A stretch of 64,000 bases of DNA from Enterococcus rivorum (GCF_001742285.1 NZ_MIEK01000081.1:1-64000), one strand, 5' to 3'; positions 17,242-26,034 are shown, counted from the first letter of the stretch. Made by a program: numbers and translations. The notes: generated from the letters alone by a model not told the origin.

Positions 17242-17796
17242 ATACTAAAGATAGACTTCTATAGACATCCTATAAACCGAATATCCGATGGGAGCAGAAG
17301 CAACCTTGCTTTCTTACAACAAGTAGCTCGCCACAGATAGGCAGCACTGTGACGAGCTAAAATCACTCTGAGAAACAGATTGATAAAAGTTACACTCTAT
17401 TAACGTTCAAATCTCATCAACTTCTACGAATGGTACGAGCTGATGTTAAGCAGAAAAACTAAAAAAGTACACCTGTTAAGTAAGCTATCTAGATATAACT
17501 TTACTCCTATCTTCCCTTTTTAAGCCTATCTAGAATAGCTGCTTCAGCGATAGGACATACTTGATTCAATGGTTACAAAAGAAAAATTCATCGTCTATTT
17601 ACTTTGCAGAAATTTAGATTATGTACAGAAAATAACACGTTTCAGTTAATATGTGGCGTCTGCCCACTAAAATTAATCTTCTTAAAGACAAACAGACGAT
17701 GATAACCTACTTGTTTAGAAGTAAGCATTCCTTTCAGTTAAAATCAGCCACAAAATAATTCAAACAAATGTTTTACGTGGCTCACAGGAGAAAAAT
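17242..17796. other. Intergenic stretch with two dyads
   Basis: About 550 bases without a gene. It holds a 12-bp hairpin with one internal mismatch at 17324-17359 (TAGCTCG-CACAG / CTGTG-CGAGCTA), lacking a T tract, and a shorter dyad AGCCAC / GTGGCT at about 17747-17784 directly before the ThrE-type gene, where it could influence translation. Confidence 0.45.
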
Positions 17797-18549
17797 ATGA
17801 ATGATGAAAATTCCGAATTAGCATTAAATATTTGTCTATTATATGGTGAAATCATGGCTAAAAACAATGTTGACCCACGTGATATACAAAGAGATATACA
17901 TAAAATTGGCACAATCATGAACATGGATCAGGTTACTATTTATCAAACCTTAACAGGAATCTTTATTACTCTTAACCAAGGTTCAAAAATTAAAATGCGT
18001 GTCATTGACGCTACTGAAAATAATTTCGAAAAAATTATCCGCGCAAAACAAGCTTTAGAAAACTTTAAGAATAGCATATTGACGCAAGAAAATTTTTATA
18101 AGACCTTGATAGAAATCAACAATACCCACTATTCATTTCCAATAACCGTTCAAGTTTTGAGTGCCGGAATGGTCAGTGCAGCACTTGGCGTTGTTTTCAC
18201 GTCCCAATTATCGGATTTTCCCATTGATTTAATCATTGGTGGCGTAAGTTATTTTATTTTATTATACTTCCAGAAAAAATTAATGCTAAAATCTTTTTCA
18301 ACGTTTCTTTCTGCCTCAGTTTTAGCCATCTTGGTTTCTCTCTCAATTAATTTAGACCTTGCTACAAATCCATATATGATTATTTTTTCTTGTATTATGC
18401 CACTAGTTCCAGGGATAGAAATTGTTAATTCAATTAGGTCTGTTTTAGAAAATAATTATTTAATCGCAACCTCTCAAATTCTCGAAGCATTAATGATCAC
18501 TATAATGATTTTAATGCCTATCACTTTCTTTCTAAATATCTTAACTTAG
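17797..18549 (+). CDS. ThrE-type exporter, large subunit (DUF1212)
   Basis: A 250-residue member of the threonine/serine exporter family in its two-gene form. The N-terminal soluble part (about 1-120) carries the DUF1212 segment; about five membrane helices follow from 125, with the conserved MPLVPGIEIVNSIR loop near 208. The partner subunit is encoded 11 bases downstream. Together they should move threonine, serine or a related small metabolite out of the cell. The substrate is unproven for this branch. Confidence 0.85.
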   Translation: MNDENSELALNICLLYGEIMAKNNVDPRDIQRDIHKIGTIMNMDQVTIYQTLTGIFITLNQGSKIKMRVIDATENNFEKIIRAKQALENFKNSILTQENFYKTLIEINNTHYSFPITVQVLSAGMVSAALGVVFTSQLSDFPIDLIIGGVSYFILLYFQKKLMLKSFSTFLSASVLAILVSLSINLDLATNPYMIIFSCIMPLVPGIEIVNSIRSVLENNYLIATSQILEALMITIMILMPITFFLNILT

Positions 18550-18560
18550 TAGGTGAAAAT

Positions 18561-19010
18561 ATGGAAAAACTAATTTTACAAGCCTTTTTTTGTTTTATTG
18601 CAAGCACTTTTTTCTCTATCCTTAACAATATTGAAAAAAAATATTGTTTATTATGCGGTACACTAGGAATGACCACTTGGCTTACTTACACAATTTTACC
18701 CTCTATCTTAACGATTGATTTACCTACCAGTGCATTGATAGCTTCAGCTATACTCTCATTTATTACAAATTTGATTGCAAAATATATAATCATCCCTGAA
18801 TCTATTCTAAATATTTCAGGAATTATCACAATTGTTCCTGGCGGTTTCTTTTACAAGTGTATTAATTTTCTAGCAGAAAAAAATTTTAATGGCGCCTTTA
18901 ATTCTGGATCAAAAGCCTTATTAATTGGTCTTTCTATTTCAATTGGTATTATGATTAATGGGATCCTACATCTCATTTTCAAGGATAGTTTTTTTAATCC
19001 CAACCATTAA
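18561..19010 (+). CDS. ThrE-type exporter, small subunit (DUF3815)
   Basis: A 149-residue protein with four hydrophobic helices and the DUF3815/ThrE_2 motif ITIVPGGFFYKCINF at about 91-105. It completes the two-part ThrE-like transporter encoded by the preceding gene and has a GGTGAAAAT-type ribosome site overlapping the intergenic bases. A co-transcribed pair of this kind is frequent in lactic acid bacteria. Confidence 0.85.
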   Translation: MEKLILQAFFCFIASTFFSILNNIEKKYCLLCGTLGMTTWLTYTILPSILTIDLPTSALIASAILSFITNLIAKYIIIPESILNISGIITIVPGGFFYKCINFLAEKNFNGAFNSGSKALLIGLSISIGIMINGILHLIFKDSFFNPNH

Positions 19011-19592
19011 ACAATAACTAACTTCTAAAAGATTATTACGCTGTGATCCAAAAGTTAGATAAAAAATCATAATTGTTAAGGACAGATTCAAGTAATTTGC
19101 TGAGCAGTTAAAAAAAGAAGAAACCAATTTATTTTAATCTGTCCATTGGAAAAAAATATTTAAATCACCTGCTAAAAAATGGATTAACGTCGATGATTTA
19201 AATGTGAAAAAGCGCTAGTTTAATAAGAAATGTTCGTTTACATAATTCTTACAAATATACCTCAATTTAGAAAGTTTCATACTGGTTCATGTCTAGTTGT
19301 ATTGATTACATGTGCCCCTATCTTCTTTCACTAAAATCTTCATTTAATATTTTGTCCATTTTAAATACTACTCAATTCTTAATTTTTATTAAATTGAATC
19401 TAACAAAAAAATTTACTTTCAAACCCTGTATTTCCGATAAAAATCTCAATTTAACTCCACTTTTCATCTATCTTTCATAGCACTTAAATACTTTTATTTT
19501 TTATAAATATCAATTTTTCTTCATTTTTATATCATTTCTTTCGAAAAATATGGTAAAATAATCTGGACTTCATAACAGAAAGAAGGCGAAGT
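19011..19592. other. Intergenic stretch, possibly remnant coding DNA
   Basis: About 580 AT-rich bases. Between about 19080 and 19220 the plus strand reads short lysine-rich coding-like pieces (KDRFK, FAEQLKKEET, KSPAKKWINVDDLNVKKR) broken by stops, so a decayed gene is possible. I cannot assign it. Confidence 0.3.
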
Positions 19593-20741
19593 ATGAAAAA
19601 AAATATAGACAACTTATTAAAAAAATTCACCCGTGTTTTTGGGATTTCTTTTTTTTATATAGATTTAACAACTTTTGATTGCCAGCAAATTTTCCAAAAA
19701 AAGCATCATTTTGATTTAGATTTAAAACAGTTAAAAAGGCAAATATCCTTTTTTGACACCTCGATAGTTAACTTAGGATTTCTTAATGACCAAGCTATTT
19801 TTGGTATTCCTCTTTTTGAAAAAAATGAAGCTATTATAGGTGTCGTAAAAATCAACAAGTGGGTTTCGGAAGAAAATAACTTCATAACAAAAAAGACAAT
19901 AAAAGATATTATCAAATTATTGTACTTGTCAATCTATGACAAAAATACGTCAGTAAACTTGATAAGAAGTCCTAAGATACGATCATTTATCATTGAAAAA
20001 GAACAAGAAGATCAAATACTCAAAGAAGCAAAATTGAATATAAATGATGGGGTTATCCGACAAAGCTATCAAAAAGAAAAAGAAATCATTAATGCGATAC
20101 AAAACGGCGATGTTCAACTCACAAAAAAAACTTTCGAATCTTTTAGGAGTATTGACTTTCCTGAGACAAAACCCTATCAAGATGAAGTAAGACACAAAAA
20201 AAACATGCTCATTTCTGTCGTTCCAATCGCTACTAGAGCGGCAATTGAAGGTGGTTTAGCAAAAGATATTGCCTATACAATGAGTGACCATTACATCCGA
20301 GAAATTGAACAGTTTCCTTTCATTCCAGACAGTGCCACCCTATACAGTTATGTTGAAGGTATCTTGACTGACTATGCTGAAAAAGTAGCTCGTATTAAAC
20401 GACAATCGACTTCTGGCTACATTTTCCAGTGTCAACAAATTATTTACCTGAATATTTATGGAAAATTGACTGTTGAAGATCTCGCAACCAAATTAGCTTT
20501 ATCTAAAAATTACTTATCGTCTCTTTTCAAAAAGAAAGTAGGTTGTACCATTAAGGAATATATCCTTCAACAAAAAATTGCCGAAGCTCAATTTTTACTT
20601 TTAAATAGTTCTCATAGTTTCCAAGAAATATCTACTATGTTGCACTTCTCAAATCAAAGTCATTTTATTAATGTTTTCAAAAAACAAATAGGCATGACAC
20701 CTAAACAATATAAGGATATTAACCAATTAGCAAAAGAGTAA
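19593..20741 (+). CDS. AraC-family transcriptional regulator
   Basis: A 382-residue regulator. The C-terminal 100 residues form the double AraC helix-turn-helix: KLTVEDLATKLALSKNYLSSLFKK and SHSFQEISTMLHFSNQSHFINVFKKQIGMTPKQY. The N-terminal 260 residues are not a cupin; they resemble the sensor part of YesN-like AraC proteins without a receiver domain. It follows the exporter pair on the same strand after 580 bp. Its targets are unknown; the exporter and M20 genes are the nearest candidates. Confidence 0.85.
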   Translation: MKKNIDNLLKKFTRVFGISFFYIDLTTFDCQQIFQKKHHFDLDLKQLKRQISFFDTSIVNLGFLNDQAIFGIPLFEKNEAIIGVVKINKWVSEENNFITKKTIKDIIKLLYLSIYDKNTSVNLIRSPKIRSFIIEKEQEDQILKEAKLNINDGVIRQSYQKEKEIINAIQNGDVQLTKKTFESFRSIDFPETKPYQDEVRHKKNMLISVVPIATRAAIEGGLAKDIAYTMSDHYIREIEQFPFIPDSATLYSYVEGILTDYAEKVARIKRQSTSGYIFQCQQIIYLNIYGKLTVEDLATKLALSKNYLSSLFKKKVGCTIKEYILQQKIAEAQFLLLNSSHSFQEISTMLHFSNQSHFINVFKKQIGMTPKQYKDINQLAKE

Positions 20742-20783
20742 AAATTTGATCCCGTTTATAACAAGCTAACGTTCTTTAATTAC

Positions 20784-20844
20784 TAAAAAATCTAGGGTAA
20801 CAGAATGCGCCGGTAACTATCGACTCTATCTCCTACCCTAGATT
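20784..20844 (-). terminator. Terminator of the rsgA-rpe-thiN operon
   Basis: An 11-bp perfect stem (AATCTAGGGTA / TACCCTAGATT) with a 34-nt loop runs into TTTTTT on the minus strand, just after thiN. It also lies between the convergent AraC gene and thiN. Confidence 0.75.
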
Positions 20845-20862
20845 CTCTATTTTATTAACTAA

Positions 20863-21504
20863 CTACTTATCTCGACTTTGAATCACTGCTATAATGCCTG
20901 TTTCAAAAGAAAAAGCAGCTGAATCTCCAACAAATTCATTACTAGCATAGGATGTCGGAACCAAAACATCGATATGATCCAATGTATATTTACTTTCAGC
21001 TAAGGTAAGGCTTTTTACCGGCGTTAAACAACAATAAGCTAAATAGGTCATTTCAAGTTCTTTTTCAACTGTATATTCTCCTGGTAAGTAATATTGAATA
21101 CTATTTTGCTGATCTAGTAGTTGTATTTGACGAATAAACGGCTGAAATCTTGGTTCCATCGGCAGCCACAGATTAGATAGAAAGTGATCCAATCGCCCAC
21201 CAGTTCCTCCGACAATCGTAACTTTTGCTGCTGGAAATTTTTCTAAAACGAATGATAGTGCTAACTGTGTATCCGTATCATCTTTTTCGGCTTTCGCTTG
21301 CTTGATTTCTTTCGCCTGATGGTAAACTTCTTCCCGCTCTTGTTGAGAGAGTGAGTCAAAATCACCTACAGCTAAATCTAAACGCCAACCTTTTTTTATA
21401 ATAGACAATCCCCCATAATCGATCCCAACATAATAGTCAAATTTCCGATTACATAAATCAGGCCATTGGTTCATTGATCCACCAGCTACTAACAATACAT
21501 TCAT
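20863..21504 (-). CDS. thiN: Thiamine pyrophosphokinase
   Basis: Makes thiamine diphosphate from thiamine and ATP. The 213-residue protein shows the family segments GIDYGG, LAVGDFDSL, KAEKDDTDTQLAL and VTIVGGTGGRLDHFLSN. Its ATG overlaps the rpe stop (ATGA). It ends the conserved prkC-rsgA-rpe-thiN order, here cut off from prkC. Confidence 0.95.
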   Translation of the reverse strand: MNVLLVAGGSMNQWPDLCNRKFDYYVGIDYGGLSIIKKGWRLDLAVGDFDSLSQQEREEVYHQAKEIKQAKAEKDDTDTQLALSFVLEKFPAAKVTIVGGTGGRLDHFLSNLWLPMEPRFQPFIRQIQLLDQQNSIQYYLPGEYTVEKELEMTYLAYCCLTPVKSLTLAESKYTLDHIDVLVPTSYASNEFVGDSAAFSFETGIIAVIQSRDK

Positions 21505-22154
21505 CTGTTTAGCACAGTCCGCAATGCCTCTACACGCTCTTTAGGACTTTCAGAGTCATAGATGTAAGAACCTGCTACAAACACGTTGGCTCCTGCCTCC
21601 TTACAGCGTTCTGCTGTTTCTGGAATAATTCCACCATCTACCTCAATATCATAGGTGTAACCTTTTGTTTCTTTCCATTCTTTTAATTGTGCAATTTTAT
21701 CTAATGCACTTTCTATAAAGGATTGACCCCCAAAGCCGGGATTAACAGTCATAATTAAGACTTGATCCACTAAATCTAAAACATTCTCAATCGCAACTAA
21801 AGGGGTTCCGGGATTGATAACCACACCTGCCTTAACACCTGCCGCTTTAATCATTTGAATTGCTCGATGAATATGAGGCGTTGATTCTTGATGAACCGTA
21901 ATGATATCTGCTCCTGCTTTGGCAAAAGCTTCGATATAATTTTCTGGTTGAACAATCATTAAATGAACATCTAGCGGTAACTTAGTGATCGGGCGAATCG
22001 CCGAAACAACATTCGGTCCAAACGTAATATTAGGCACAAATTGTCCATCCATAACGTCTACATGAATGTAATCTGCCCCTAGTTTTTCTACTAATTGAAT
22101 GTCTCTTTCCAAATTTGCAAAATCAGCGCTTAATATTGACGGTGCTATTTTCAT
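21501..22154 (-). CDS. rpe: Ribulose-phosphate 3-epimerase
   Basis: Interconverts ribulose 5-phosphate and xylulose 5-phosphate in the pentose phosphate pathway. The 217-residue barrel starts MKIAPSILSADFANLE; HVDVMDGQFVPN and the phosphate-binding NPGFGGQ and VDGGI motifs are intact. I chose the ATG at 22154, which follows AAGGAGTGACA; a longer frame reaching back into rsgA adds 16 residues unlike the family. It sits seven bases after the rsgA stop. Confidence 0.96.
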   Translation of the reverse strand: MKIAPSILSADFANLERDIQLVEKLGADYIHVDVMDGQFVPNITFGPNVVSAIRPITKLPLDVHLMIVQPENYIEAFAKAGADIITVHQESTPHIHRAIQMIKAAGVKAGVVINPGTPLVAIENVLDLVDQVLIMTVNPGFGGQSFIESALDKIAQLKEWKETKGYTYDIEVDGGIIPETAERCKEAGANVFVAGSYIYDSESPKERVEALRTVLNR

Positions 22155-22161
22155 AAAAATG

Positions 22162-23067
22162 TCACTCCTTCTTTTTTTTGTATATTGGTCTACGATTTTC
22201 AATCTCCATCAAAAATTGTAGGTAATTCTCATAACGACTTTGGGCAATAGTACCCTCTTCTACTTGTTTTTTCACTTCACATTTAGGTTCTTTATAATGC
22301 ATGCACTCCCGAAACTTACACTTTCTCGATGCTTCCACAAACTCGGGGAATTGCTTTGGCAAATCTACTGCATCCATCTCTAAAAAATCAATTGAACTAA
22401 ATCCTGGCGTATCAGCCACCAGCCCATCAAAAAGCGGAATCAGCTCTACATGTCGCGTTGTATGTTTTCCTCTTCCCAAAGATTCAGATATAACGCCCGT
22501 TGCCAATTGTAAATCAGGAGAAATTTTGTTTAGTAGTGTAGATTTCCCAGCCCCAGACTGCCCCATAAATACCGTTAATTGTTCAGGGAAATATTGGCTT
22601 AACTCATGAATTGCTTGATTACTTTCTTCGTTTGTAGATACAATCACAGGATAACCAATTTCCTGATACATCGCTTTAGCCTCTGCTACTTTTACCGGTT
22701 CAGTTCCATCCAATAAGTCTGCTTTTGTCAAGTAAATAACAGGCTGAATCCCTTTATCTTCCAAAGTAACTAAGAAACGATCCAAGAGATTATAGGAAAA
22801 ATTAGGTTCTACCATGCTCATAACGATCACACCTAAATCAACATTGGCTACTGGCGGTCTGACTAATTCATTGTGTCTTGGCAAAACTTCCAACAAATAA
22901 CCATCTGTCAAATTAGTGCTTTCAAAAATAACCTCATCTCCAACCAACGGCGTAATATTCCGATTACGAAAATTTCCTCGCCCTCTTGTTTGATAGGTTT
23001 CTCCATCCAAATATACATAATAAAATCCACTTAAAGCTTTTCTGATCTGCCCTCTCAGAAACGCCAC
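22162..23067 (-). CDS. rsgA: Ribosome small-subunit-dependent GTPase RsgA
   Basis: A circularly permuted GTPase acting late in 30S assembly. The 301-residue protein has an N-terminal OB fold, the G4 motif TKAD near residue 119, the P-loop GQSGAGKS near 174, DTPGF near 220 and the C-terminal zinc motif CKFRECMHYKEPKC. The frame opens with a GTG that directly abuts AGGAG, too close for normal initiation; a CTG three codons later has AGGAGG at 8-nt spacing and may be the true start. In Bacillus and most relatives prkC lies directly upstream; here 11 kb of accessory DNA intervenes. Confidence 0.95.
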   Translation of the reverse strand: MAFLRGQIRKALSGFYYVYLDGETYQTRGRGNFRNRNITPLVGDEVIFESTNLTDGYLLEVLPRHNELVRPPVANVDLGVIVMSMVEPNFSYNLLDRFLVTLEDKGIQPVIYLTKADLLDGTEPVKVAEAKAMYQEIGYPVIVSTNEESNQAIHELSQYFPEQLTVFMGQSGAGKSTLLNKISPDLQLATGVISESLGRGKHTTRHVELIPLFDGLVADTPGFSSIDFLEMDAVDLPKQFPEFVEASRKCKFRECMHYKEPKCEVKKQVEEGTIAQSRYENYLQFLMEIENRRPIYKKKKE

Positions 23068-23074
23068 CTCCTAT

Positions 23075-23115
23075 TTTCTATTGACTCTATTTTACCATAA
23101 TGTTTGGTAAAATAA
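23075..23115 (-). promoter_or_regulatory. Probable rsgA promoter with a 9-bp dyad
   Basis: Upstream of rsgA on the minus strand ATTTTACCA and TGGTAAAAT form a perfect 9-bp dyad with a 7-bp gap, and the right arm contains a TAAAAT -10-like box. This would give rsgA its own transcription after separation from prkC. Promoter assignment is tentative. Confidence 0.4.
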
Positions 23116-23214
23116 GAAAAAAGAGCGGGAGAACTTGAATGATTCACTTCATTTTTTAAACATATATCAAAAAATAGCAAATATGCACTTTTTTAGCGTA
23201 CAAAAAACAAAACT

Positions 23215-23261
23215 AGACACTATAACAGACACTAAGAAACCTGTCTGCTATAGAGCCTTTT
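23215..23261. terminator. Terminator after the signal-peptidase-like gene
   Basis: A 12-bp stem with one mismatch, CTATA-CAGACA / TGTCTG-TATAG, at 23220-23253. T-rich sequence follows on both strands, so it can end the surface-complex operon. Confidence 0.65.
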
Positions 23262-23366
23262 TGTAGTCATTACTATGACCATCTTATTTATGAGGAGTTC
23301 TTACATTTTAAATCAATCTATTCCCAAACCTGTTCAATTATTTTAAAAACCAAAAATCATTTTTTA

Positions 23367-24098
23367 TTAATACTGCTCCATCTTATGTAGAGGCAAGACT
23401 CTCATTTCAACAGTTCCAATAATCTCTTTTTCCCCCACAAAGCCATAATATCGGCTATCAGTAGCGTACGGACGGTTATCTCCCATTACTAAATATTTAC
23501 CTGTTGGTATGGTTACTTCATTAAACTGTTGATTCATTGTAAAATTTTCTGTATAGAAGATTCCATTACTATCGGCTTGACGCTTCTCATCTAAAATAAA
23601 GGTTTCTTCTTTTTTTTGATGGTTTACATAAAGCTGGTCTTGCAGATACTCAATTTGTTCCCCTGGGAGCCCAACAATTCGGCGGACACAGGTTCCTGCA
23701 CCGTTTGGAAGTCTAATATACACCAATTTAAATCTCTTTTTCGGACCTAGCCGATTCACAAAAACAAGGTCTTTTTCTGACAACGTTGGCATCATCGCGT
23801 ATCCATCTATTTTTACAAAAGTAAAGGTAAAGAAAGAAAGGAACCAGAGCACGAATCCTACCAAAAAGATTGCACCACTTAATTCTAACATTACACGGTT
23901 AAAAACATTCTTAGATTCTTTTGACTTTCGTCTTTTTCTTTTCAACTGTTTCTTTTTTGGTAGGTTCTTTTGATTGATTCTTTTCTTTACTATCCTTTCT
24001 GACTGTTTCTTCCGATTGGGATTAGAGGTCTTTTTCCTTTTTCTTTTTTTCGTAGGTATTTTCTTTTTTTGAATTTTCGTTGCTGCATCTTTTTCCAT
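23367..24098 (-). CDS. Signal peptidase I homologue lacking both catalytic residues
   Basis: A 243-residue S26-family protein. A very basic cytosolic extension (residues 1-62, mostly Lys/Arg) precedes one membrane helix at about 72-93. The nucleophile box, normally SMxPTL, reads AMMPTL, so the catalytic Ser is Ala101. The general-base box, normally KRxxGLPGD, reads RRIVGLPGE, so the catalytic Lys is Arg139. The Ser of GDNRxxS is also changed (GDNRPYA, Ala212). The fold motifs GLPGE and MGDNR...DSRYYGFVG remain, so the protein probably folds but should not cleave. It is the last gene of the WxL operon and may act as a chaperone or docking factor, like the SipA homologue of streptococcal pilus loci. 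Confidence 0.88.
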   Translation of the reverse strand: MEKDAATKIQKKKIPTKKRKRKKTSNPNRKKQSERIVKKRINQKNLPKKKQLKRKRRKSKESKNVFNRVMLELSGAIFLVGFVLWFLSFFTFTFVKIDGYAMMPTLSEKDLVFVNRLGPKKRFKLVYIRLPNGAGTCVRRIVGLPGEQIEYLQDQLYVNHQKKEETFILDEKRQADSNGIFYTENFTMNQQFNEVTIPTGKYLVMGDNRPYATDSRYYGFVGEKEIIGTVEMRVLPLHKMEQY

Positions 24099-24122
24099 AC
24101 CTAAGACTCCTAAAATTTCAAA

Positions 24123-24791
24123 CTATTTTTGTTGGGCCAGAGCTTTTTCATCAATTTTAAACTGCTTGAATACTGCTTTTTCATTATTTTTAACTTTCTC
24201 AATATCTTTTTTGACTACTGCTAAGACTTCTTCGTCTTTATAAAAATTCTTACTTTGAGAAGAAAGGTTAATCCCTAATTCCTTCATTGACGTATAATAG
24301 CGATTAATGATTTGTTGTCCATCCTCACTAATGCGATAATCGGCTTTATTTAAAGCAAAGGCTGATAGTCTTGAAGAAAGAGTATCCAAATTAGCATCAA
24401 CCTCATTTGTATTGTCTAATAATTCAGTTTCATTCAACTGGTTTTCTACTTTAGTTAAGTAATAATAGCCATCGACAATTGCTTTTTGATCCAGTTCACT
24501 TAGATTTGTGGCCTGATAATAAATGGTGTAAGCAGCTCCTGAACTTGCCGCTAATCCAACAACCAAAAATACCAACATGAATAGGATACTTTTTTGTAAT
24601 TTTGACTGATTTTTCCTTTTTGCTTGAATCAATTTTTTTCGTTTCTTTTTATTTTTAGTCCGATATTTTGATAGTTTCTTTTTCTCTGTACGTAATTCGA
24701 CTATAAAAAATAGGAAAAGTAGACTAAAAAGGAAAAAGAGAATACCTGTTGCTAAACAAATTATCGCTATCCAATCTAAGGTTGTCATCAT
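24123..24791 (-). CDS. Unknown two-helix membrane protein of the WxL locus
   Basis: A 222-residue protein I cannot assign to a family. Helix 1 spans about 7-30, a strongly basic cytosolic loop 34-66 (KKLSKYRTKNKKKRKKL), helix 2 about 68-90, and an extracellular domain of about 130 mostly helical residues follows (ELDQKAIVDGYYYLTKVENQL). It lies between the DUF916 gene and the inactive signal peptidase homologue, with 24 and 30 bases between them, so all three should be made together. The outside domain could contact WxL proteins; that is inference. Confidence 0.75.
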   Translation of the reverse strand: MMTTLDWIAIICLATGILFFLFSLLFLFFIVELRTEKKKLSKYRTKNKKKRKKLIQAKRKNQSKLQKSILFMLVFLVVGLAASSGAAYTIYYQATNLSELDQKAIVDGYYYLTKVENQLNETELLDNTNEVDANLDTLSSRLSAFALNKADYRISEDGQQIINRYYTSMKELGINLSSQSKNFYKDEEVLAVVKKDIEKVKNNEKAVFKQFKIDEKALAQQK

Positions 24792-24821
24792 ACGCCTCCT
24801 GTTTAACTAAGTTCAATCTCC

Positions 24822-25946
24822 TTATTTCGGAGTAGAATGTTTCTTTCTTTTTTGCTGTTTGTTTTTAGCTTTGTTCTTTAATTTCTTCTTTTGATTATTT
24901 TTCTTTAAAAACAGTCGAATAAAAAGGAATACTACAATCACTAAGGTAACGATTCCGCCGATAATAAGTCCAATTAATTTCCAGTCTATCCCTCGTTCTT
25001 GATCCAAACCTACCGCCTCATTATTAAATTTTTCAGCTTCTTCTTTTGTAATGCTAAACGTTCCGTTCCATTCCCAGCGCTTATCTCCTGATGTCGCTAA
25101 AACATGTGCACGATAATTTCCAGCTTTCATTGCTTGTCCGTCCATGCTGACAGGGAAGTTCAACAATGAATTTGGTGCCATTCTCATTTTTATTTTTTTT
25201 GACTCATAAAGAACTTCATCACTTTTTTCTCCCAAGATTTGAGCCTCTACATTTAACTCCTCCATAATAGTCGCTTGTTTATTCCCTAAATCAATCACAA
25301 TTGTGTTTCGAAAATCTGGTGTTGCTCCGTAAGCTTTTACAAAATGTATGTCTAATGGTAATTCTTTATCCGTTTCTTTTAAGCGCATTCCTATAACATA
25401 GGCATATTTGTTAATAACCATCGTACCTTTGTTCTCATCATTTTTCTTTGCTTCTTCTTTTCTTTGTAATTGAATGCCACCTAGTATAATCCCATCAAAT
25501 TCTGTTTCTGGCATTGCAATCTCTAATTTCAAACTTTCTTCTGTTTCTGGTTTTAATGTAACTGACTCAGGACCTTTGACTAGATCTGTAAATTTGAATT
25601 TCATCGATTTATCATCCGATAATTTGTTAGGCCCATACTCAATCACACCATTAGGATTTGTTTTCGCGCCGTTTATCTTAACATTTACGGTTAAGTCTTC
25701 CTTACTATGATTCTTTAGTTTGATTTCTACTGTTTGTTTTTGCCCTGGAGTCATCTTCAAATCAAAAAAACCTGATTCTTTATTTTGATTATCTGGATGA
25801 ATCACTTGATATGTAAAACCAGAAGCATCCGATTCATTTGCACCGTTACTCGTTTGGCTCTCCTCGGCATATGTATAAACTCCTCCAAAAACTATGCTAA
25901 TTATCAATGCTAAAAATGTGAATTTTACACCGTCTTTTTTCTTCAT
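24822..25946 (-). CDS. WxL-interacting DUF916/DUF3324 membrane protein (CscA type)
   Basis: A 374-residue surface protein with signal peptide (KFTFLALIISIVFGGVYTYA), an N-terminal DUF916 domain of about 40-165 (FDLKMTPGQKQTVEIKLKNHSKEDLTV is its typical first part), a DUF3324 domain of about 170-310, a membrane helix near 325-348 and a very basic cytosolic tail. CscA-type proteins bind WxL proteins and peptidoglycan. The ATG at 25946 follows AAAGGA; a longer frame would begin inside the upstream terminator. That terminator, between this gene and the WxL genes, should lower its expression relative to them. Confidence 0.9.
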   Translation of the reverse strand: MKKKDGVKFTFLALIISIVFGGVYTYAEESQTSNGANESDASGFTYQVIHPDNQNKESGFFDLKMTPGQKQTVEIKLKNHSKEDLTVNVKINGAKTNPNGVIEYGPNKLSDDKSMKFKFTDLVKGPESVTLKPETEESLKLEIAMPETEFDGIILGGIQLQRKEEAKKNDENKGTMVINKYAYVIGMRLKETDKELPLDIHFVKAYGATPDFRNTIVIDLGNKQATIMEELNVEAQILGEKSDEVLYESKKIKMRMAPNSLLNFPVSMDGQAMKAGNYRAHVLATSGDKRWEWNGTFSITKEEAEKFNNEAVGLDQERGIDWKLIGLIIGGIVTLVIVVFLFIRLFLKKNNQKKKLKNKAKNKQQKRKKHSTPK

Positions 25947-25961
25947 CTTCTCTTTCCTTTC

Positions 25962-26006
25962 AAAAAAATCGAGCACTAATCAGTTAGTGCCTTAATTAGT
26001 GCTCAA
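25962..26006 (-). terminator. Internal terminator between the WxL genes and the DUF916 gene
   Basis: A 10-bp stem (GAGCACTAAT / ATTAGTGCTC) with a 14-nt loop is followed on the minus strand by GATTTTTTT. It lies inside the surface-complex operon and should reduce transcription into the last three genes. Confidence 0.8.
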
Positions 26007-26034
26007 TCATTTTTTTCTATTTTGATGAACTATT

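Noticed and set aside
19070-19230. Transposase or phage-gene remnant
   Set aside because: Lysine-rich fragments without any recognisable motif and no inverted repeats; kept only as an unassigned stretch.
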